A stretch of DNA of 64,000 bases. Origin: Halothermothrix sp. Lineage in GTDB: Bacteria; Bacillota; Halanaerobiia; DY22613. The stretch spans positions 105,469 through 169,468 of the forward strand of contig JAENYK010000008.1 of NCBI GenBank assembly GCA_016841825.1. Direction: 5' to 3'. Within the stretch, counting starts at the first letter, position 1, and each line of letters opens with the position of its first letter. The notes under the pieces are model-generated. The model did not search any database. It worked only from the letters and a program-made list of their open reading frames with translations, and was not told the origin of the DNA. This document shows, one piece after another, positions 26,798 to 34,869 of the stretch. The position numbers and the translations under genes were made by a program.

Positions 26798-27151
26798 TTA
26801 TTTTCGTGGTTTAAAGAAAACTGCAACCAAAAATCCAAAGATAACCGATGCACTGATGCCTGCACTGGCTACCTCCAGGACACCTTTAAAGAGTCCAATC
26901 AAACCATCTCGTTTTGCCTCTAATAATACTCCTTTGGTTAAGATGTATCCAAAATTGGAGACAGGTACTCCTACTCCTGCCCCGGAAAAATCCAACAACC
27001 AATCATAGACTCCAAATGCTGTAAAAATGCATCCGAGTACTACTAATGTAACAAGCAGATGAGCCGGTGTATATTTGGTATTATCCAAAAATACTTGACC
27101 TAAAGCACAGATCAGTCCACCTACTAAAAATGCTTTAAGTATCATTAACAT
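26798..27151 (-). CDS. spoVAEB: Stage V sporulation protein AEB
   Basis: 117 residues with three to four membrane helices and the SpoVAE opening LKAFLVGGLICALGQ, closely resembling the start of SpoVAC's membrane domain (LQAYLVGGLICGFGQ). Part of the Ca-dipicolinate channel in the spore inner membrane. It lies between spoVAD and spoVAEA in the canonical order. Confidence 0.92.
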   Translation of the reverse strand: MLMILKAFLVGGLICALGQVFLDNTKYTPAHLLVTLVVLGCIFTAFGVYDWLLDFSGAGVGVPVSNFGYILTKGVLLEAKRDGLIGLFKGVLEVASAGISASVIFGFLVAVFFKPRK

Positions 27152-27197
27152 TTAATACCTCTCCAATCACAAAGGTTTAAGTATTGCCAAATAAATA

Positions 27198-28199
27198 TTA
27201 CGGTTTTTCTATAGTAATTCCGTGGGCAATCCCAGGAATTGTGTCTCCCTGTAAAGAACTAACCGGACTAAGTAATGCTCCTGTACCCACTACCATAATC
27301 CGCTGAAATTCTCCCAGTGTTAGTTTTTGGTAGAGATAAGATGCCAGAACTATCGCTGAAGCGGCAGCTCCGGAACCACCTGATCCGGTATTTTGCTCTT
27401 GACTATAAAGCATTGCTCCGCAATCTTCTAACACTTCATCCACATCATAGTTAATCTCTCGCAGTAATTCCCGGGTCAATGTCTTGCCTACCTGGCCCAG
27501 GTCTCCAGTCACGATCAGATCATAATCATCCGGAGTTCGTCCCAGATCCTTTAAATGCTGAGCAATGGTATCTGCTGCTGCGGGAGCCATAGCAGAACCC
27601 ATATCATTGGGTTCAATAATTCCAAAATCCATAACTTTACCAATAGTGGCATGGGTGATCTTTGGACCAATTCCATTTTGAGCCAAAACATAAGCACCAG
27701 TACCAGTTACGGTCCACTGTTTATATGGAGGATACTGACTACCATATTCTATAGGCATACGATATTGCCTTTCAGCAGTCTGATAGTGGCTAGAAGCAAA
27801 GGCCATTATATGTTGAGCATAACCACCATCAATTAACATACTGCCCAATGAAAGAGCTTCAATCATAGTCGAACACGCTCCGTAGAGTCCAATAAAGGGA
27901 ATCTGGAGTTCACGGGCACAAAAATTAGCTGTAACTATTTGATTTAACAGGTCTCCAGCTAACAAAAAATCAATATCATCAGGCTGTAGGTTAGCTTTTT
28001 TTAAGACATTTTGACAGTTCATTCCACATAGTTTCCGCTCAGCCTTCTCAAAAGTTTGTGTTTGAAAATAGGGATCATCGACAACTTTATCAAAATACTC
28101 TTTTAATGGTCCCTTACCTTCCATCTCCCCGGCCATAGCAGAAGTAGCTAGCATTACCGGGGGTGTATCAAAATAAACTGTCTTTCCGGTTCGTTTCAC
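27198..28199 (-). CDS. spoVAD: Stage V sporulation protein AD
   Basis: 333 residues, thiolase/ketosynthase fold. SpoVAD binds dipicolinic acid and is essential for its uptake into the forespore. Visible family motifs are TGKTVYFDTPPVMLATSAMA, FLLAGDLLNQIVTANF, YGACSTMIEALSLG and NTGSGGSGAAASA. The start is a GTG at 28199 preceded by GGGAGGGG; an upstream TTG falls inside that binding site and is unlikely. Confidence 0.95.
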   Translation of the reverse strand: MKRTGKTVYFDTPPVMLATSAMAGEMEGKGPLKEYFDKVVDDPYFQTQTFEKAERKLCGMNCQNVLKKANLQPDDIDFLLAGDLLNQIVTANFCARELQIPFIGLYGACSTMIEALSLGSMLIDGGYAQHIMAFASSHYQTAERQYRMPIEYGSQYPPYKQWTVTGTGAYVLAQNGIGPKITHATIGKVMDFGIIEPNDMGSAMAPAAADTIAQHLKDLGRTPDDYDLIVTGDLGQVGKTLTRELLREINYDVDEVLEDCGAMLYSQEQNTGSGGSGAAASAIVLASYLYQKLTLGEFQRIMVVGTGALLSPVSSLQGDTIPGIAHGITIEKP

Positions 28200-28230
28200 T
28201 TCAACCCCTCCCAAATAGCTTGCACACAGC

Positions 28231-28680
28231 TTAGAATTTAAAAATTGTCTTTATCAATCCGATCAAAAATGCAGTCACCATTCCATACGTTAAAACAGGG
28301 CCAGCAACTATATACATCTTCGCCCCTGTTCCCAAAATCCAACCTTCTGATTTAAATTCCATCGCAGGAGAAACAATAGCATTGGCAAATCCAGTAATTG
28401 GCACTGCTGAACCTGCTCCACCGAACTGTCCGATCTCGTCATATATTCCCAGACCTGTAAGTAATGCACCCAGAAAGATTAAGATTATTGTCGCCAAAGA
28501 AGAAGCCTCATCTGCTGGCATGCCCAATAACTGCAAAATCTCAATTAAAGCTTGACCAAAACCACAAATTAAACCACCTACCAAATATGCCTGTAAAAAA
28601 TTGACTATTTTAGGTTTACCTGGTCTGAATTGATTAATCATCTGATTATATTCATCAGGTGTTTTGTCGACATTTTTCAC
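28231..28680 (-). CDS. spoVAC: Stage V sporulation protein AC
   Basis: 149 residues, first gene of the operon. The cytosolic N-terminus (DEYNQMINQFRPGKPKIVNF) leads into LQAYLVGGLICGFGQ and about four membrane helices. SpoVAC is the mechanosensitive channel subunit for dipicolinate release in B. subtilis. GTG start with GGGAGGTGA upstream. A convincing sigma-G promoter could not be picked out in the 160 bp upstream. Confidence 0.93.
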   Translation of the reverse strand: MKNVDKTPDEYNQMINQFRPGKPKIVNFLQAYLVGGLICGFGQALIEILQLLGMPADEASSLATIILIFLGALLTGLGIYDEIGQFGGAGSAVPITGFANAIVSPAMEFKSEGWILGTGAKMYIVAGPVLTYGMVTAFLIGLIKTIFKF

Positions 28681-28787
28681 CTCAAATCACCTCCCGCATA
28701 ATAAGATTTCCCTTTTACAAAAAAAATATGCCTCAGAGAAATCTTATGCAGATGAAAAACAACATTACCGATTGATCTATTAACGAT

Positions 28788-28819
28788 AAAAAGGATTGGA
28801 GATTTATCCAACCCTTTTT
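28788..28819. terminator. Bidirectional-looking terminator between dodecin and spoVAC
   Basis: AAAAAGG.TTGGA and TCCAA.CCTTTTT arms around GATTTA form a symmetric hairpin with A and T tails. On the minus strand it lies just downstream of the dodecin gene. Confidence 0.75.
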
Positions 28820-28843
28820 AAACTAACATCCAACCATAACTGT

Positions 28844-29095
28844 TTACAGATCCCGACTTCTTCTGCCATATACCTGACTATTATTAATTCTTCTTTCATA
28901 TACCGGGAAAGCTACCTGTACATTAGCTTTGAACTCGACAATTTTACCATTCTGCACAGCACCTGTCAGATTCAAAATGTCTACCCCAGTAATCCCATCA
29001 ATAGATTCACATGCTTCAGCTACAGCATTCTCCACTGCATCAGTCCAGCTCACTTGAGATTCACCAATCATTTCAATGATTTTGGTTGTTGTCAT
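28844..29095 (-). CDS. Dodecin family protein with C-terminal extension
   Basis: 83 residues. Residues 1-68 match dodecin: TTTKIIEMIGESQVSWTDAVENAV with the aromatic Trp17 that sandwiches flavin, and EFKANVQVAFPV at the end of the core. Dodecins are dodecameric flavin or CoA-binding storage proteins, normally about 68 residues; here about 15 extra basic residues (YERRINNSQVYGRRSRD) follow. It lies directly downstream of an intergenic gap, separate from spoVA by a terminator, and divergent from the XRE gene. Confidence 0.88.
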   Translation of the reverse strand: MTTTKIIEMIGESQVSWTDAVENAVAEACESIDGITGVDILNLTGAVQNGKIVEFKANVQVAFPVYERRINNSQVYGRRSRDL

Positions 29096-29285
29096 TTTTC
29101 TCCCTCCTTAGTAGTGATTTCAATTGTATTATGACCGAAAAATTAATATTTAATTAAGGGATTTTTTACATGCCTATATCCATTCAATTTCCATGGAAAT
29201 ATTTAGGAGCAAACAGCACAAATCCTGTCCTTTCAGTAATTTAAAATCCCTTTCTAATTTTTTTTTAAAATATCCGTGCAAGAGA

Positions 29286-29310
29286 AGGAAATTATTAACT
29301 TAAGGCGAAT
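29286..29310 (+). promoter_or_regulatory. Sigma-H-like promoter of the XRE/ImmA pair
   Basis: AGGAAAT (29286-29292), 14 bp, GAAT (29307-29310, context GGCGAAT). The predicted start is about 20 nt before the start codon at 29336. Confidence 0.65.
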
Positions 29311-29335
29311 ATATAACGTGAGGAGGTGTTGAAAT

Positions 29336-29722
29336 ATGGCAATAGGGGATAGAATTCGAGCTTTAGTTAAACAGAGGGGAATGAAGTTTATTCATCTGGC
29401 AGATAGTGTAGGTATCTCTCCATCGCATCTTTCTGATATAGTTAATAACAAAACAGGTCCATCAGTCAAAGTATTGGAAAGGATTGCAGATACTCTTAAT
29501 ACTTCGACTGATTACTTAATCAAAGGAACTTTGGAAGATGATGTAATCATCAAAAATTTACCAACCGAATTACAGATGACTGCTAAGCGTTTTAGAGATG
29601 ATGCTGAATTTCAGATTATGATGCACAAACTTGGGGGTTTGCCTGCAGATGAGATCACAAAAATTATCTCTGCTCTCAAGACCTTTGAGGAGATTTTTGG
29701 CTCTCGGGAGAAAGACATGTAA
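29336..29722 (+). CDS. XRE-family helix-turn-helix regulator
   Basis: 128 residues. The N-terminal HTH (IRALVKQRGMKFIHLADSVG, SPSHLSDIVNNKTGPS) is of the cI/SinR type; the C-terminal half is helical and may be the target of the neighbouring protease. AGGAGGTG lies upstream of the ATG. It is followed 12 bp later by an ImmA-like metallopeptidase, as in ImmR/ImmA and IrrE/DdrO pairs where the protease cleaves the repressor. No phage or integrative-element genes lie nearby, so a stand-alone stress or developmental switch is more likely. Confidence 0.88.
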   Translation: MAIGDRIRALVKQRGMKFIHLADSVGISPSHLSDIVNNKTGPSVKVLERIADTLNTSTDYLIKGTLEDDVIIKNLPTELQMTAKRFRDDAEFQIMMHKLGGLPADEITKIISALKTFEEIFGSREKDM

Positions 29723-29734
29723 GAAGGGATTGCT

Positions 29735-30232
29735 ATGTTTGACAAAAAGATCCAATTACACACAGAATATATCAACGATATAATCGAACGCAATAATTTA
29801 AAATTTCCAATTGACGTCTTCAAACTTTTGGAATTATTAGTGTTAGAGAATGATAACTTTACCATTCGAGCACTACCTCTTCCAAGTACTCGCCCCGCCA
29901 TGTTAATTCGTAGAAAAGAACCAGGCGGTGAAAAAGTGCTGCTCGCTTACGATGATAGTCGACCAGAGAGTGAGATCCGCTTCTCAATTCTCCATGAGAT
30001 CTATCATTATCTATATCATACTAACACTACAGTAAATTGCTTTCACGATGATCTTGAAGATGATGAACATGAGATTGAATGTAACACATTTGCGTTAAAC
30101 ATCCTTGCTCCTGAACAGATTTTTCTTGCTTATTACATTAAATACGACTTTAATGTAAAATATGTAGCTGAGGAGATGAAGATTCCTGAGTATTGGGCGC
30201 ATAAACGCCTACAATTATTACGAGAATCTTAA
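29735..30232 (+). CDS. ImmA/IrrE-family metallo-endopeptidase
   Basis: 165 residues. The zinc motif HEIYH near residue 88 (FSILHEIYHYLYH) and a downstream acidic helix with EIECNTFALNILAP define the COG2856 family. ImmA/IrrE proteins specifically cleave partner XRE repressors to induce genes in response to DNA damage or cell-cell signals. The gene is cotranscribed with the XRE repressor and ends in a strong terminator. The trigger cannot be deduced. Confidence 0.9.
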   Translation: MFDKKIQLHTEYINDIIERNNLKFPIDVFKLLELLVLENDNFTIRALPLPSTRPAMLIRRKEPGGEKVLLAYDDSRPESEIRFSILHEIYHYLYHTNTTVNCFHDDLEDDEHEIECNTFALNILAPEQIFLAYYIKYDFNVKYVAEEMKIPEYWAHKRLQLLRES

Positions 30233-30250
30233 ACCTATATTGGCTAACTA

Positions 30251-30276
30251 CCGGGTGGATAAGCCCGGTTTTTTTT
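30251..30276 (+). terminator. Terminator after immA-like gene
   Basis: CCGGG (30251-30255) and CCCGG (30264-30268) followed by eight or more T. Confidence 0.85.
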
Positions 30277-30491
30277 GAGTTAATCTCTATTTCTATTTAA
30301 CAAAAAAGAGAGAGTAGTAAAATAATCTACAATCTCCTTTTTGTGAAATTAAATATAATTTTAAAACAATTTGTCATTTAACGACATTTCAGAAGAGACA
30401 TCTCCCAGCCCCTATAGGTAGAATATAAATAACTAAATTGTGTCCACCTGCAATGGAGGTACGAATTCCTTTCTAAAGTCGTTAAATCCCA

Positions 30492-30515
30492 GCATTAACA
30501 GCTTACTGTTAATGC
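30492..30515 (-). other. Hairpin directly after the secreted-peptide gene
   Basis: A perfect 10-bp stem GCATTAACAG/CTGTTAATGC with a 4-nt loop starts 4 bp past the stop codon. No good U tract follows on the minus strand; it may stabilise the mRNA end or act as a terminator with help. Confidence 0.5.
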
Positions 30516-30519
30516 AATT

Positions 30520-30699
30520 TTAGCCATCTGTCGGAGGGGGCCAGGGTATACCTGGGTCAGTAGTGTATATAATGGCAGTTTCCTGGATATTGAAGAACTC
30601 ATCATTCTCACTAAAAAGTCCCTTTATCTCCAAAACTCCATTTACCCCAAACGTTAAGACGAAAACTAATACTAAAACCAGAGCTATAAGTTTTTTCAT
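30520..30699 (-). CDS. Small secreted peptide precursor (Phr-like candidate)
   Basis: 59 residues. The ATG at 30699 has AAAGGAGGTGA upstream. MKK is followed by a strongly hydrophobic helix (LIALVLVLVFVLTFGV), then about 37 residues ending ETAIIYTTDPGIPWPPPTDG. The size, export signal and short polar/Pro-rich tail match Phr and other RRNPP pro-peptides. It starts 18 bp after the stop of a 351-residue TPR protein without an HTH, the exact rap-phr arrangement. No similarity to a named Phr is visible; the pairing is by architecture. A small membrane protein is the alternative. Confidence 0.6.
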   Translation of the reverse strand: MKKLIALVLVLVFVLTFGVNGVLEIKGLFSENDEFFNIQETAIIYTTDPGIPWPPPTDG

Positions 30700-30716
30700 C
30701 AAACTCACCTCCTTTG

Positions 30717-31772
30717 TTAGATATAACTTTTCATCTCTTCAATCTCCTTTAAACCAGACTTCAAATTATATTTTTTAAAAATACGTTCAGCCTGTTTTAA
30801 ATATATCTTACAATCCTGAAGATTTCCATTTTGTTTCAACCAATAACTAAATAGCAGATATATCTGACCTAATTCCTGTTCCTCCATAGGCATGAATTTA
30901 ACACCTATATTGCTCATCATCAAATTTAAAGCCTTATTACAATAATATTGTACCTTTTTTATGTCCTCATTTTTATAGGTTGAAGCAATTCCCCGAAATC
31001 CGGCTGCAGCTCTATTTTTATCTAATTTGAATACAGCCTCATCCTCAATACTAATCAGATAACTCTCCCGTGCCTTTTCAATAAAACCACGACTTTCATA
31101 AATTTCTGCCAGATTATGCATCAACCTTCCATAAGCCACCACCTCTTCTTTCGGAGGTAAATGACTCTTGCACAACAGATAACACTTTTCAGCTAAATCT
31201 AATCTTTCTAATAGATGATAAATGTACCCCAAACCCAGATATAGCCTTCCTTTCATATAATCAGATTTATGTTTCCCAAGGATTTTAAATGCCTGCACAT
31301 ATAACTGTTTGGCTTCTTCTACCTCAAATTCCTGGAGATAACATGCTGCCAGATTATAGATAGCTGTTACTTTAATCTCAACCTCGGCTTCAGTTAAAAC
31401 ATCTGTCAGGGTACTCATCACCCGTTCATACCAAAATTTAGCTTTATAATATTTTTTTTTATTCATGTTAATCAATATATTTTGATTAAAAAAATAGCAT
31501 ACCTGATATCTATCTTTTTCCTGATAATATAAAATACCTTGTGAACATATATCTTCCGCTTTGTCATATTGTTTCAGTGACATGTATGTGCGACACAGTA
31601 TTTTATATATCTCCCCATAGTATTCATTATCCTCTTTGTTATAATGGTCTAAAAGATAAAGAGCATAATTAAGATGACCTACAACCAGATGATAGTGTCC
31701 AAGATCAAACTCGGCCACTGCTTCATTATAATATTTCTCTACTTCATTCTTATAGTGGCTTGTCTGTATCAA
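30717..31772 (-). CDS. TPR repeat protein, Rap/RRNPP-like
   Basis: 351 residues made almost wholly of helical TPR units (for example EAVAEFDLGHYHLVVGHLNYA, YMSLKQYDKAEDICSQG, GLGYIYHLLERLDLAEKCYL, NLAEIYESRGFIEKARESYL, LFSYWLKQNGNLQDCKIYLKQAE). No signal peptide and no HTH, so it is cytosolic and would act by binding another protein, as Rap proteins do. It starts with TTG (31772). Immediately downstream is a secreted small peptide gene. A second protein of the same kind lies at 62.6 kb. It could regulate a phosphorelay or a DNA-binding protein; the target is not visible here. Confidence 0.75.
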   Translation of the reverse strand: MIQTSHYKNEVEKYYNEAVAEFDLGHYHLVVGHLNYALYLLDHYNKEDNEYYGEIYKILCRTYMSLKQYDKAEDICSQGILYYQEKDRYQVCYFFNQNILINMNKKKYYKAKFWYERVMSTLTDVLTEAEVEIKVTAIYNLAACYLQEFEVEEAKQLYVQAFKILGKHKSDYMKGRLYLGLGYIYHLLERLDLAEKCYLLCKSHLPPKEEVVAYGRLMHNLAEIYESRGFIEKARESYLISIEDEAVFKLDKNRAAAGFRGIASTYKNEDIKKVQYYCNKALNLMMSNIGVKFMPMEEQELGQIYLLFSYWLKQNGNLQDCKIYLKQAERIFKKYNLKSGLKEIEEMKSYI

Positions 31773-31822
31773 GGTTAATCACTTCCCATATTAATTAGTT
31801 CTCTTTTATATATATCATTATA

Positions 31823-31851
31823 ATTCTATACTATTTTTTGTTCTCCTTCAA
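31823..31851 (-). promoter_or_regulatory. Promoter of the TPR/peptide pair (overlapping sigma-A and sigma-H-like)
   Basis: TTGAAG (31846-31851), 17 bp, TAGAAT (31823-31828) fits sigma-A. The overlapping AGGAGAA (31841-31847), 14 bp, GAAT (31823-31826) fits sigma-H with one mismatch. Confidence 0.55.
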
Positions 31852-31941
31852 TGATTGATGCAAAAGAATAAATTATACTTTAAATGTAAGATAAAACTAA
31901 TTATTACCAGAATACTATCAAAAAATTCCTATTAAAGAACA

Positions 31942-31969
31942 AGTCAGTGAAGTGTTACCCTCACTGACT
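31942..31969 (-). terminator. Hairpin at the end of the BMC operon
   Basis: AGTCAGTGA (31942-31950) pairs with TCACTGACT (31961-31969), 33 bp past the deoC stop. The downstream minus-strand sequence is T-rich but not a clean U tract. Confidence 0.55.
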
Positions 31970-32002
31970 GAACTTCTGCAAAATAATTAATTTTACTAAA
32001 GA

Positions 32003-33454
32003 TTAATATCCTTTACCTCCATTTTCAGTACCTTTTACAATAGCTACGCTGGCACTGGCACCAATTCGACTCGCACCAGCAGCAATCATCGCCTGAGCTG
32101 TTTTTAAATCTCTAATTCCACCTGAAGCTTTAACTCCCATCTCCGAACCAACAGTCTTCCGCATAAGTGCAATATCTTCTACCGTTGCCCCTCCTGGACC
32201 AAAACCAGTGGCAGTTTTTACAAAATCAGCCCCCGCATATTTACTTAACAGACATGCCCGTACTTTCTCTTCATCGGTTAACAAAGATGTCTCCAGAATA
32301 ACCTTGACAATTGCTCTACCTCTCGCTGCTTCAACAACCGACTCAATATCTTTCTTTACCAACGCATTATTTCCCGATTTCAAAGCACCTACATTGATAA
32401 CCATATCAATCTCAGTCGCCCCATTAGCAATCGCATCTCTGGTCTCCATAGCCTTAGTTGTAGATGTGGTAGCTCCTAGCGGAAAACCGATCACCGTACA
32501 TACTTTCACTACAGTACCAGTTAACTCTCTAGCCGCCAGAGCTACATAACTTGGATTAACACAGACAGAAGCAAAACTATATTTTCTAGCTTCCTGGCAC
32601 AGTTTAACTACATCTTCTTCAGTTGCATTGGGTTTTAACAAAGTATGATCAATCATTCCTGCTACATGCCCAGTAACCTGTTGGAGACCTAGACTAGCAC
32701 TAACCCGATCAGCACCAGTTTCAATTAAATTTTTCACACCTGTCTCATTCAAAACAACACATTTCCCACATGCTTCACAACCTGTTGAACCTACTGTACA
32801 ACTGGCTGGTTTAGGTGTATCAACCGTATCAGTATTACTGCTTACAGTGCCTATCTGAGCAGATTGAACTTTACAAGCTTTTATTACCTGGGTTACATCT
32901 TTAATCGCAACTAGGTCATATGACTTTAACAAGCGTTGATACTCTTTTATTCTTTGACTTAACCCAAAGGTTAAACGTTTCTTACCGGCAATCAATAAGT
33001 CCAACTCACTTATTCCAACAAAAATTTTATGTTGACCAATTATACCTCTGGTCAACACCCTGGCTGCAGCCTCATCTTCTAAAAGATTAGCAATCTTACC
33101 AGCCAGACCTACAGAGAGATATGGAACATATATTACACAGTCATTTACCAACTCAATGATGGCTCTTGGTTGAATTAACTCAAATCCCTGTACCTGTAGT
33201 CTGGATGCATCTACAGTTCTGGTCAAAACTACCTGACCAGAGAGTCCCGAGGATCTGATAGTGTTTAGTTCATTTAACCCATGTTCTAATCCCTCTCCCA
33301 TACCATCGAGAATAATCAAAATATTAGCAGCGGTTGTCTTACTAAAACCTTGCGAACTATTTGTTCCAGGTAAGTTATTCTCCACTTTGGGGTTTTCTTG
33401 CATATTGGCAATCACTTTTTTCGCTGTCTCTTGAATTAAAGATTCCAGAGTCAT
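32003..33454 (-). CDS. deoC: Deoxyribose-phosphate aldolase with extra N-terminal flavoprotein-like domain (BMC cargo)
   Basis: 483 residues, twice the usual DeoC length. Residues 4-20 form an amphipathic helix ([17 protein letters not shown]) typical of BMC encapsulation peptides. Residues about 45-155 look like a Rossmann/flavoprotein-type domain similar to the 38.5-kb protein. Cys219, Cys226, Cys229 and Cys232 form a CX6CX2CX2C motif. The aldolase occupies about 262-483 with IDHTLLKP (Asp269), the Schiff-base Lys384 ([10 protein letters not shown]) and Lys413 ([10 protein letters not shown]). It cleaves deoxyribose-5-phosphate to glyceraldehyde-3-phosphate and acetaldehyde inside the shell. 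The ATG at 33454 follows GGGGGTGAG. Last gene of the operon. Confidence 0.93.
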   Translation of the reverse strand: MTLESLIQETAKKVIANMQENPKVENNLPGTNSSQGFSKTTAANILIILDGMGEGLEHGLNELNTIRSSGLSGQVVLTRTVDASRLQVQGFELIQPRAIIELVNDCVIYVPYLSVGLAGKIANLLEDEAAARVLTRGIIGQHKIFVGISELDLLIAGKKRLTFGLSQRIKEYQRLLKSYDLVAIKDVTQVIKACKVQSAQIGTVSSNTDTVDTPKPASCTVGSTGCEACGKCVVLNETGVKNLIETGADRVSASLGLQQVTGHVAGMIDHTLLKPNATEEDVVKLCQEARKYSFASVCVNPSYVALAARELTGTVVKVCTVIGFPLGATTSTTKAMETRDAIANGATEIDMVINVGALKSGNNALVKKDIESVVEAARGRAIVKVILETSLLTDEEKVRACLLSKYAGADFVKTATGFGPGGATVEDIALMRKTVGSEMGVKASGGIRDLKTAQAMIAAGASRIGASASVAIVKGTENGGKGY

Positions 33455-33471
33455 GAGTCTCACCCCCTATT

Positions 33472-33765
33472 TCATTTCCGATAAACCTGATTCTCTCCAA
33501 CTTGCAGAGAATCTATTATCCCAACTATCACTTCATTAACTGGTTCCAGGGTCGTCACCTGCATTGCAGAACGGGCAGAACCACCTTCTTTTACGAGCAA
33601 TACCAGTTCTCCTGCACCGGCACCTACAGTATCAACAGCAATCTCTTCTTTACCTACAGGCTTACCTGCAAGATTAACAGGCTGCACAACCATCAATTTA
33701 CGCCCCTGATAGACCTTATGTTTATGAGTTGATGTTATCGTTCCTGTGATAATTCCGATCTTCAT
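33472..33765 (-). CDS. BMC-P vertex protein (EutN/CcmL family), copy 1
   Basis: 97 residues, a beta-barrel pentamer capping microcompartment vertices. Opening KIGIITGTITSTHKHKVYQGRKLMVVQP and the AVDTVGAGAGELVLL block are diagnostic; it ends with VIVGIIDSLQV. It overlaps the next BMC-P gene by 4 bp. It is one of three BMC-P paralogues in the operon; multiple BMC-P is normal in several metabolosome classes, including sugar-phosphate ones. Confidence 0.93.
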   Translation of the reverse strand: MKIGIITGTITSTHKHKVYQGRKLMVVQPVNLAGKPVGKEEIAVDTVGAGAGELVLLVKEGGSARSAMQVTTLEPVNEVIVGIIDSLQVGENQVYRK

Positions 33766-34046
33766 TCTGTCACCTCTAGTTCCATCAGGTCAGAACTGTC
33801 GATTATCCCAACGATGGCAGCATCTACTGGAACCAAAGCTTCTTGAAAAGCAAAACCCGAGTCTTTGCTGTCTACAAGATAGACCCATTCTCCCGCCCCT
33901 GTACCAACTGTATCAACAGCGATGAGAAGATCACCTAAATCTTCACCATTGGCAGTAGTGGGTTGGACTACTAACAGTTTCTTTCCCTCCAGGGTTGGAT
34001 ACTTTTTGGTCGCTACTACCCGACCTACTATGCGTCCTGCATACAT
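33762..34046 (-). CDS. BMC-P vertex protein (EutN/CcmL family), copy 2
   Basis: 94 residues of the same family: GRVVATKKYPTLEGKKLLVVQP, AVDTVGTGAGEWVYLVDS, AAIVGIIDSSDL. GGAGGTC lies upstream of the ATG. It is coupled to copy 1 by a 4-bp overlap and follows rpiB. Which copy caps which vertices, and whether they mix in pentamers, cannot be told from sequence. Confidence 0.93.
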   Translation of the reverse strand: MYAGRIVGRVVATKKYPTLEGKKLLVVQPTTANGEDLGDLLIAVDTVGTGAGEWVYLVDSKDSGFAFQEALVPVDAAIVGIIDSSDLMELEVTE

Positions 34047-34066
34047 TCGGGAGACCTCCTTTAAGC

Positions 34067-34531
34067 CTATTTATGTGTTAACTCATCTAATTCAATCTGC
34101 ATGATCTTATTAACCCGGCGGGCATGGCGTCCACCCCCATGAGGAGTTTCCAACCATGTTTTAACAATCTCTTTTGCTAACAGATCACCAATTACTTTCC
34201 CACCTAAAGTGAGTACATTGGCATCATTATGAGATTTACTGTTAACTGCTGTCAGATGATCATAACACATCGCAGCTCTGACTCCTTTGACTTTGTTTGC
34301 TGTCATACAGGAACCGATTCCCACTCCATCCACAATAATTCCATAAGTATAATTCCCATTGGCTACAGCTTTGGCTACCAGATAGGCAAAATCGGGATAA
34401 TCTACCGAATCTTCACTATGACAGCCAAAATCCCGTACTTCATACCCTAATTCCTCGCACAGATATACTTTAATAATTTCTTTTAAAGCATATCCACCAT
34501 GATCACTGGCGATAACAATGGTTGGTTTCAA
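34067..34531 (-). CDS. rpiB: RpiB/LacAB-family sugar-phosphate isomerase in the BMC operon
   Basis: 154 residues with the RpiB fold signatures: IASDHGGYALKEII with Asp10/His11, a GIGSCMTANKVKGVRAAMC block, HNDANVLTLGG and GGRHARRV. RpiB interconverts ribose-5-P and ribulose-5-P. The usual catalytic Cys (CGTG in E. coli RpiB) is replaced: here the motif is DGVG, with Asp68, and a Cys appears at 75. The enzyme may use another base or act on another sugar phosphate. It has no encapsulation peptide. Its presence with DeoC is the hallmark of SPU-type BMCs. Confidence 0.88.
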   Translation of the reverse strand: MKPTIVIASDHGGYALKEIIKVYLCEELGYEVRDFGCHSEDSVDYPDFAYLVAKAVANGNYTYGIIVDGVGIGSCMTANKVKGVRAAMCYDHLTAVNSKSHNDANVLTLGGKVIGDLLAKEIVKTWLETPHGGGRHARRVNKIMQIELDELTHK

Positions 34532-34547
34532 TTAAAACCACCTCACA

Positions 34548-34817
34548 TTAACCCAAAATTTTCTCTACATCATCATGTGGACGTGGAATTACATGCATAG
34601 AGATTAACTCTCCAATCCGCTGAGCAGCTTCTGCACCGGCTTCAACCGCAGCCTTAACTGCACCTACATCTCCGCGAACCATGACAGTTACTAAACCGCC
34701 GCCAACCTTCTCATATTTTACCAGGCTAACATTGGCAGCCTTTACCATTGCATCAGCTGCTTCAATTGCTCCTACCAGACCTTTAGTTTCAATCATACCC
34801 AATGCTTGTAATGCCAT
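34548..34817 (-). CDS. BMC-H shell hexamer protein, copy 1
   Basis: 89 residues, single BMC domain: [30 protein letters not shown] and [36 protein letters not shown]. Hexamers tile the shell facets; small polar metabolites pass through their pores. It closely resembles copy 2 at 39.3 kb. It lies between BMC-T and rpiB. Confidence 0.96.
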   Translation of the reverse strand: MALQALGMIETKGLVGAIEAADAMVKAANVSLVKYEKVGGGLVTVMVRGDVGAVKAAVEAGAEAAQRIGELISMHVIPRPHDDVEKILG

Positions 34818-34869
34818 TGTAAATGACCTCCTTATTTAGTATCTCAAATTTTAATTTGTTAAAAACAGA

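Noticed and set aside
28681..28790. Sigma-G promoter for the spoVA operon
   Set aside because: GCATA and CATATTT are present but only 14 bp apart, too close for a normal sigma-G site; I could not find a better pair.
29336..30232. Prophage or ICE remnant around the XRE/ImmA pair
   Set aside because: Flanking genes are sporulation and signalling genes; no integrase, att repeats or phage genes are visible.
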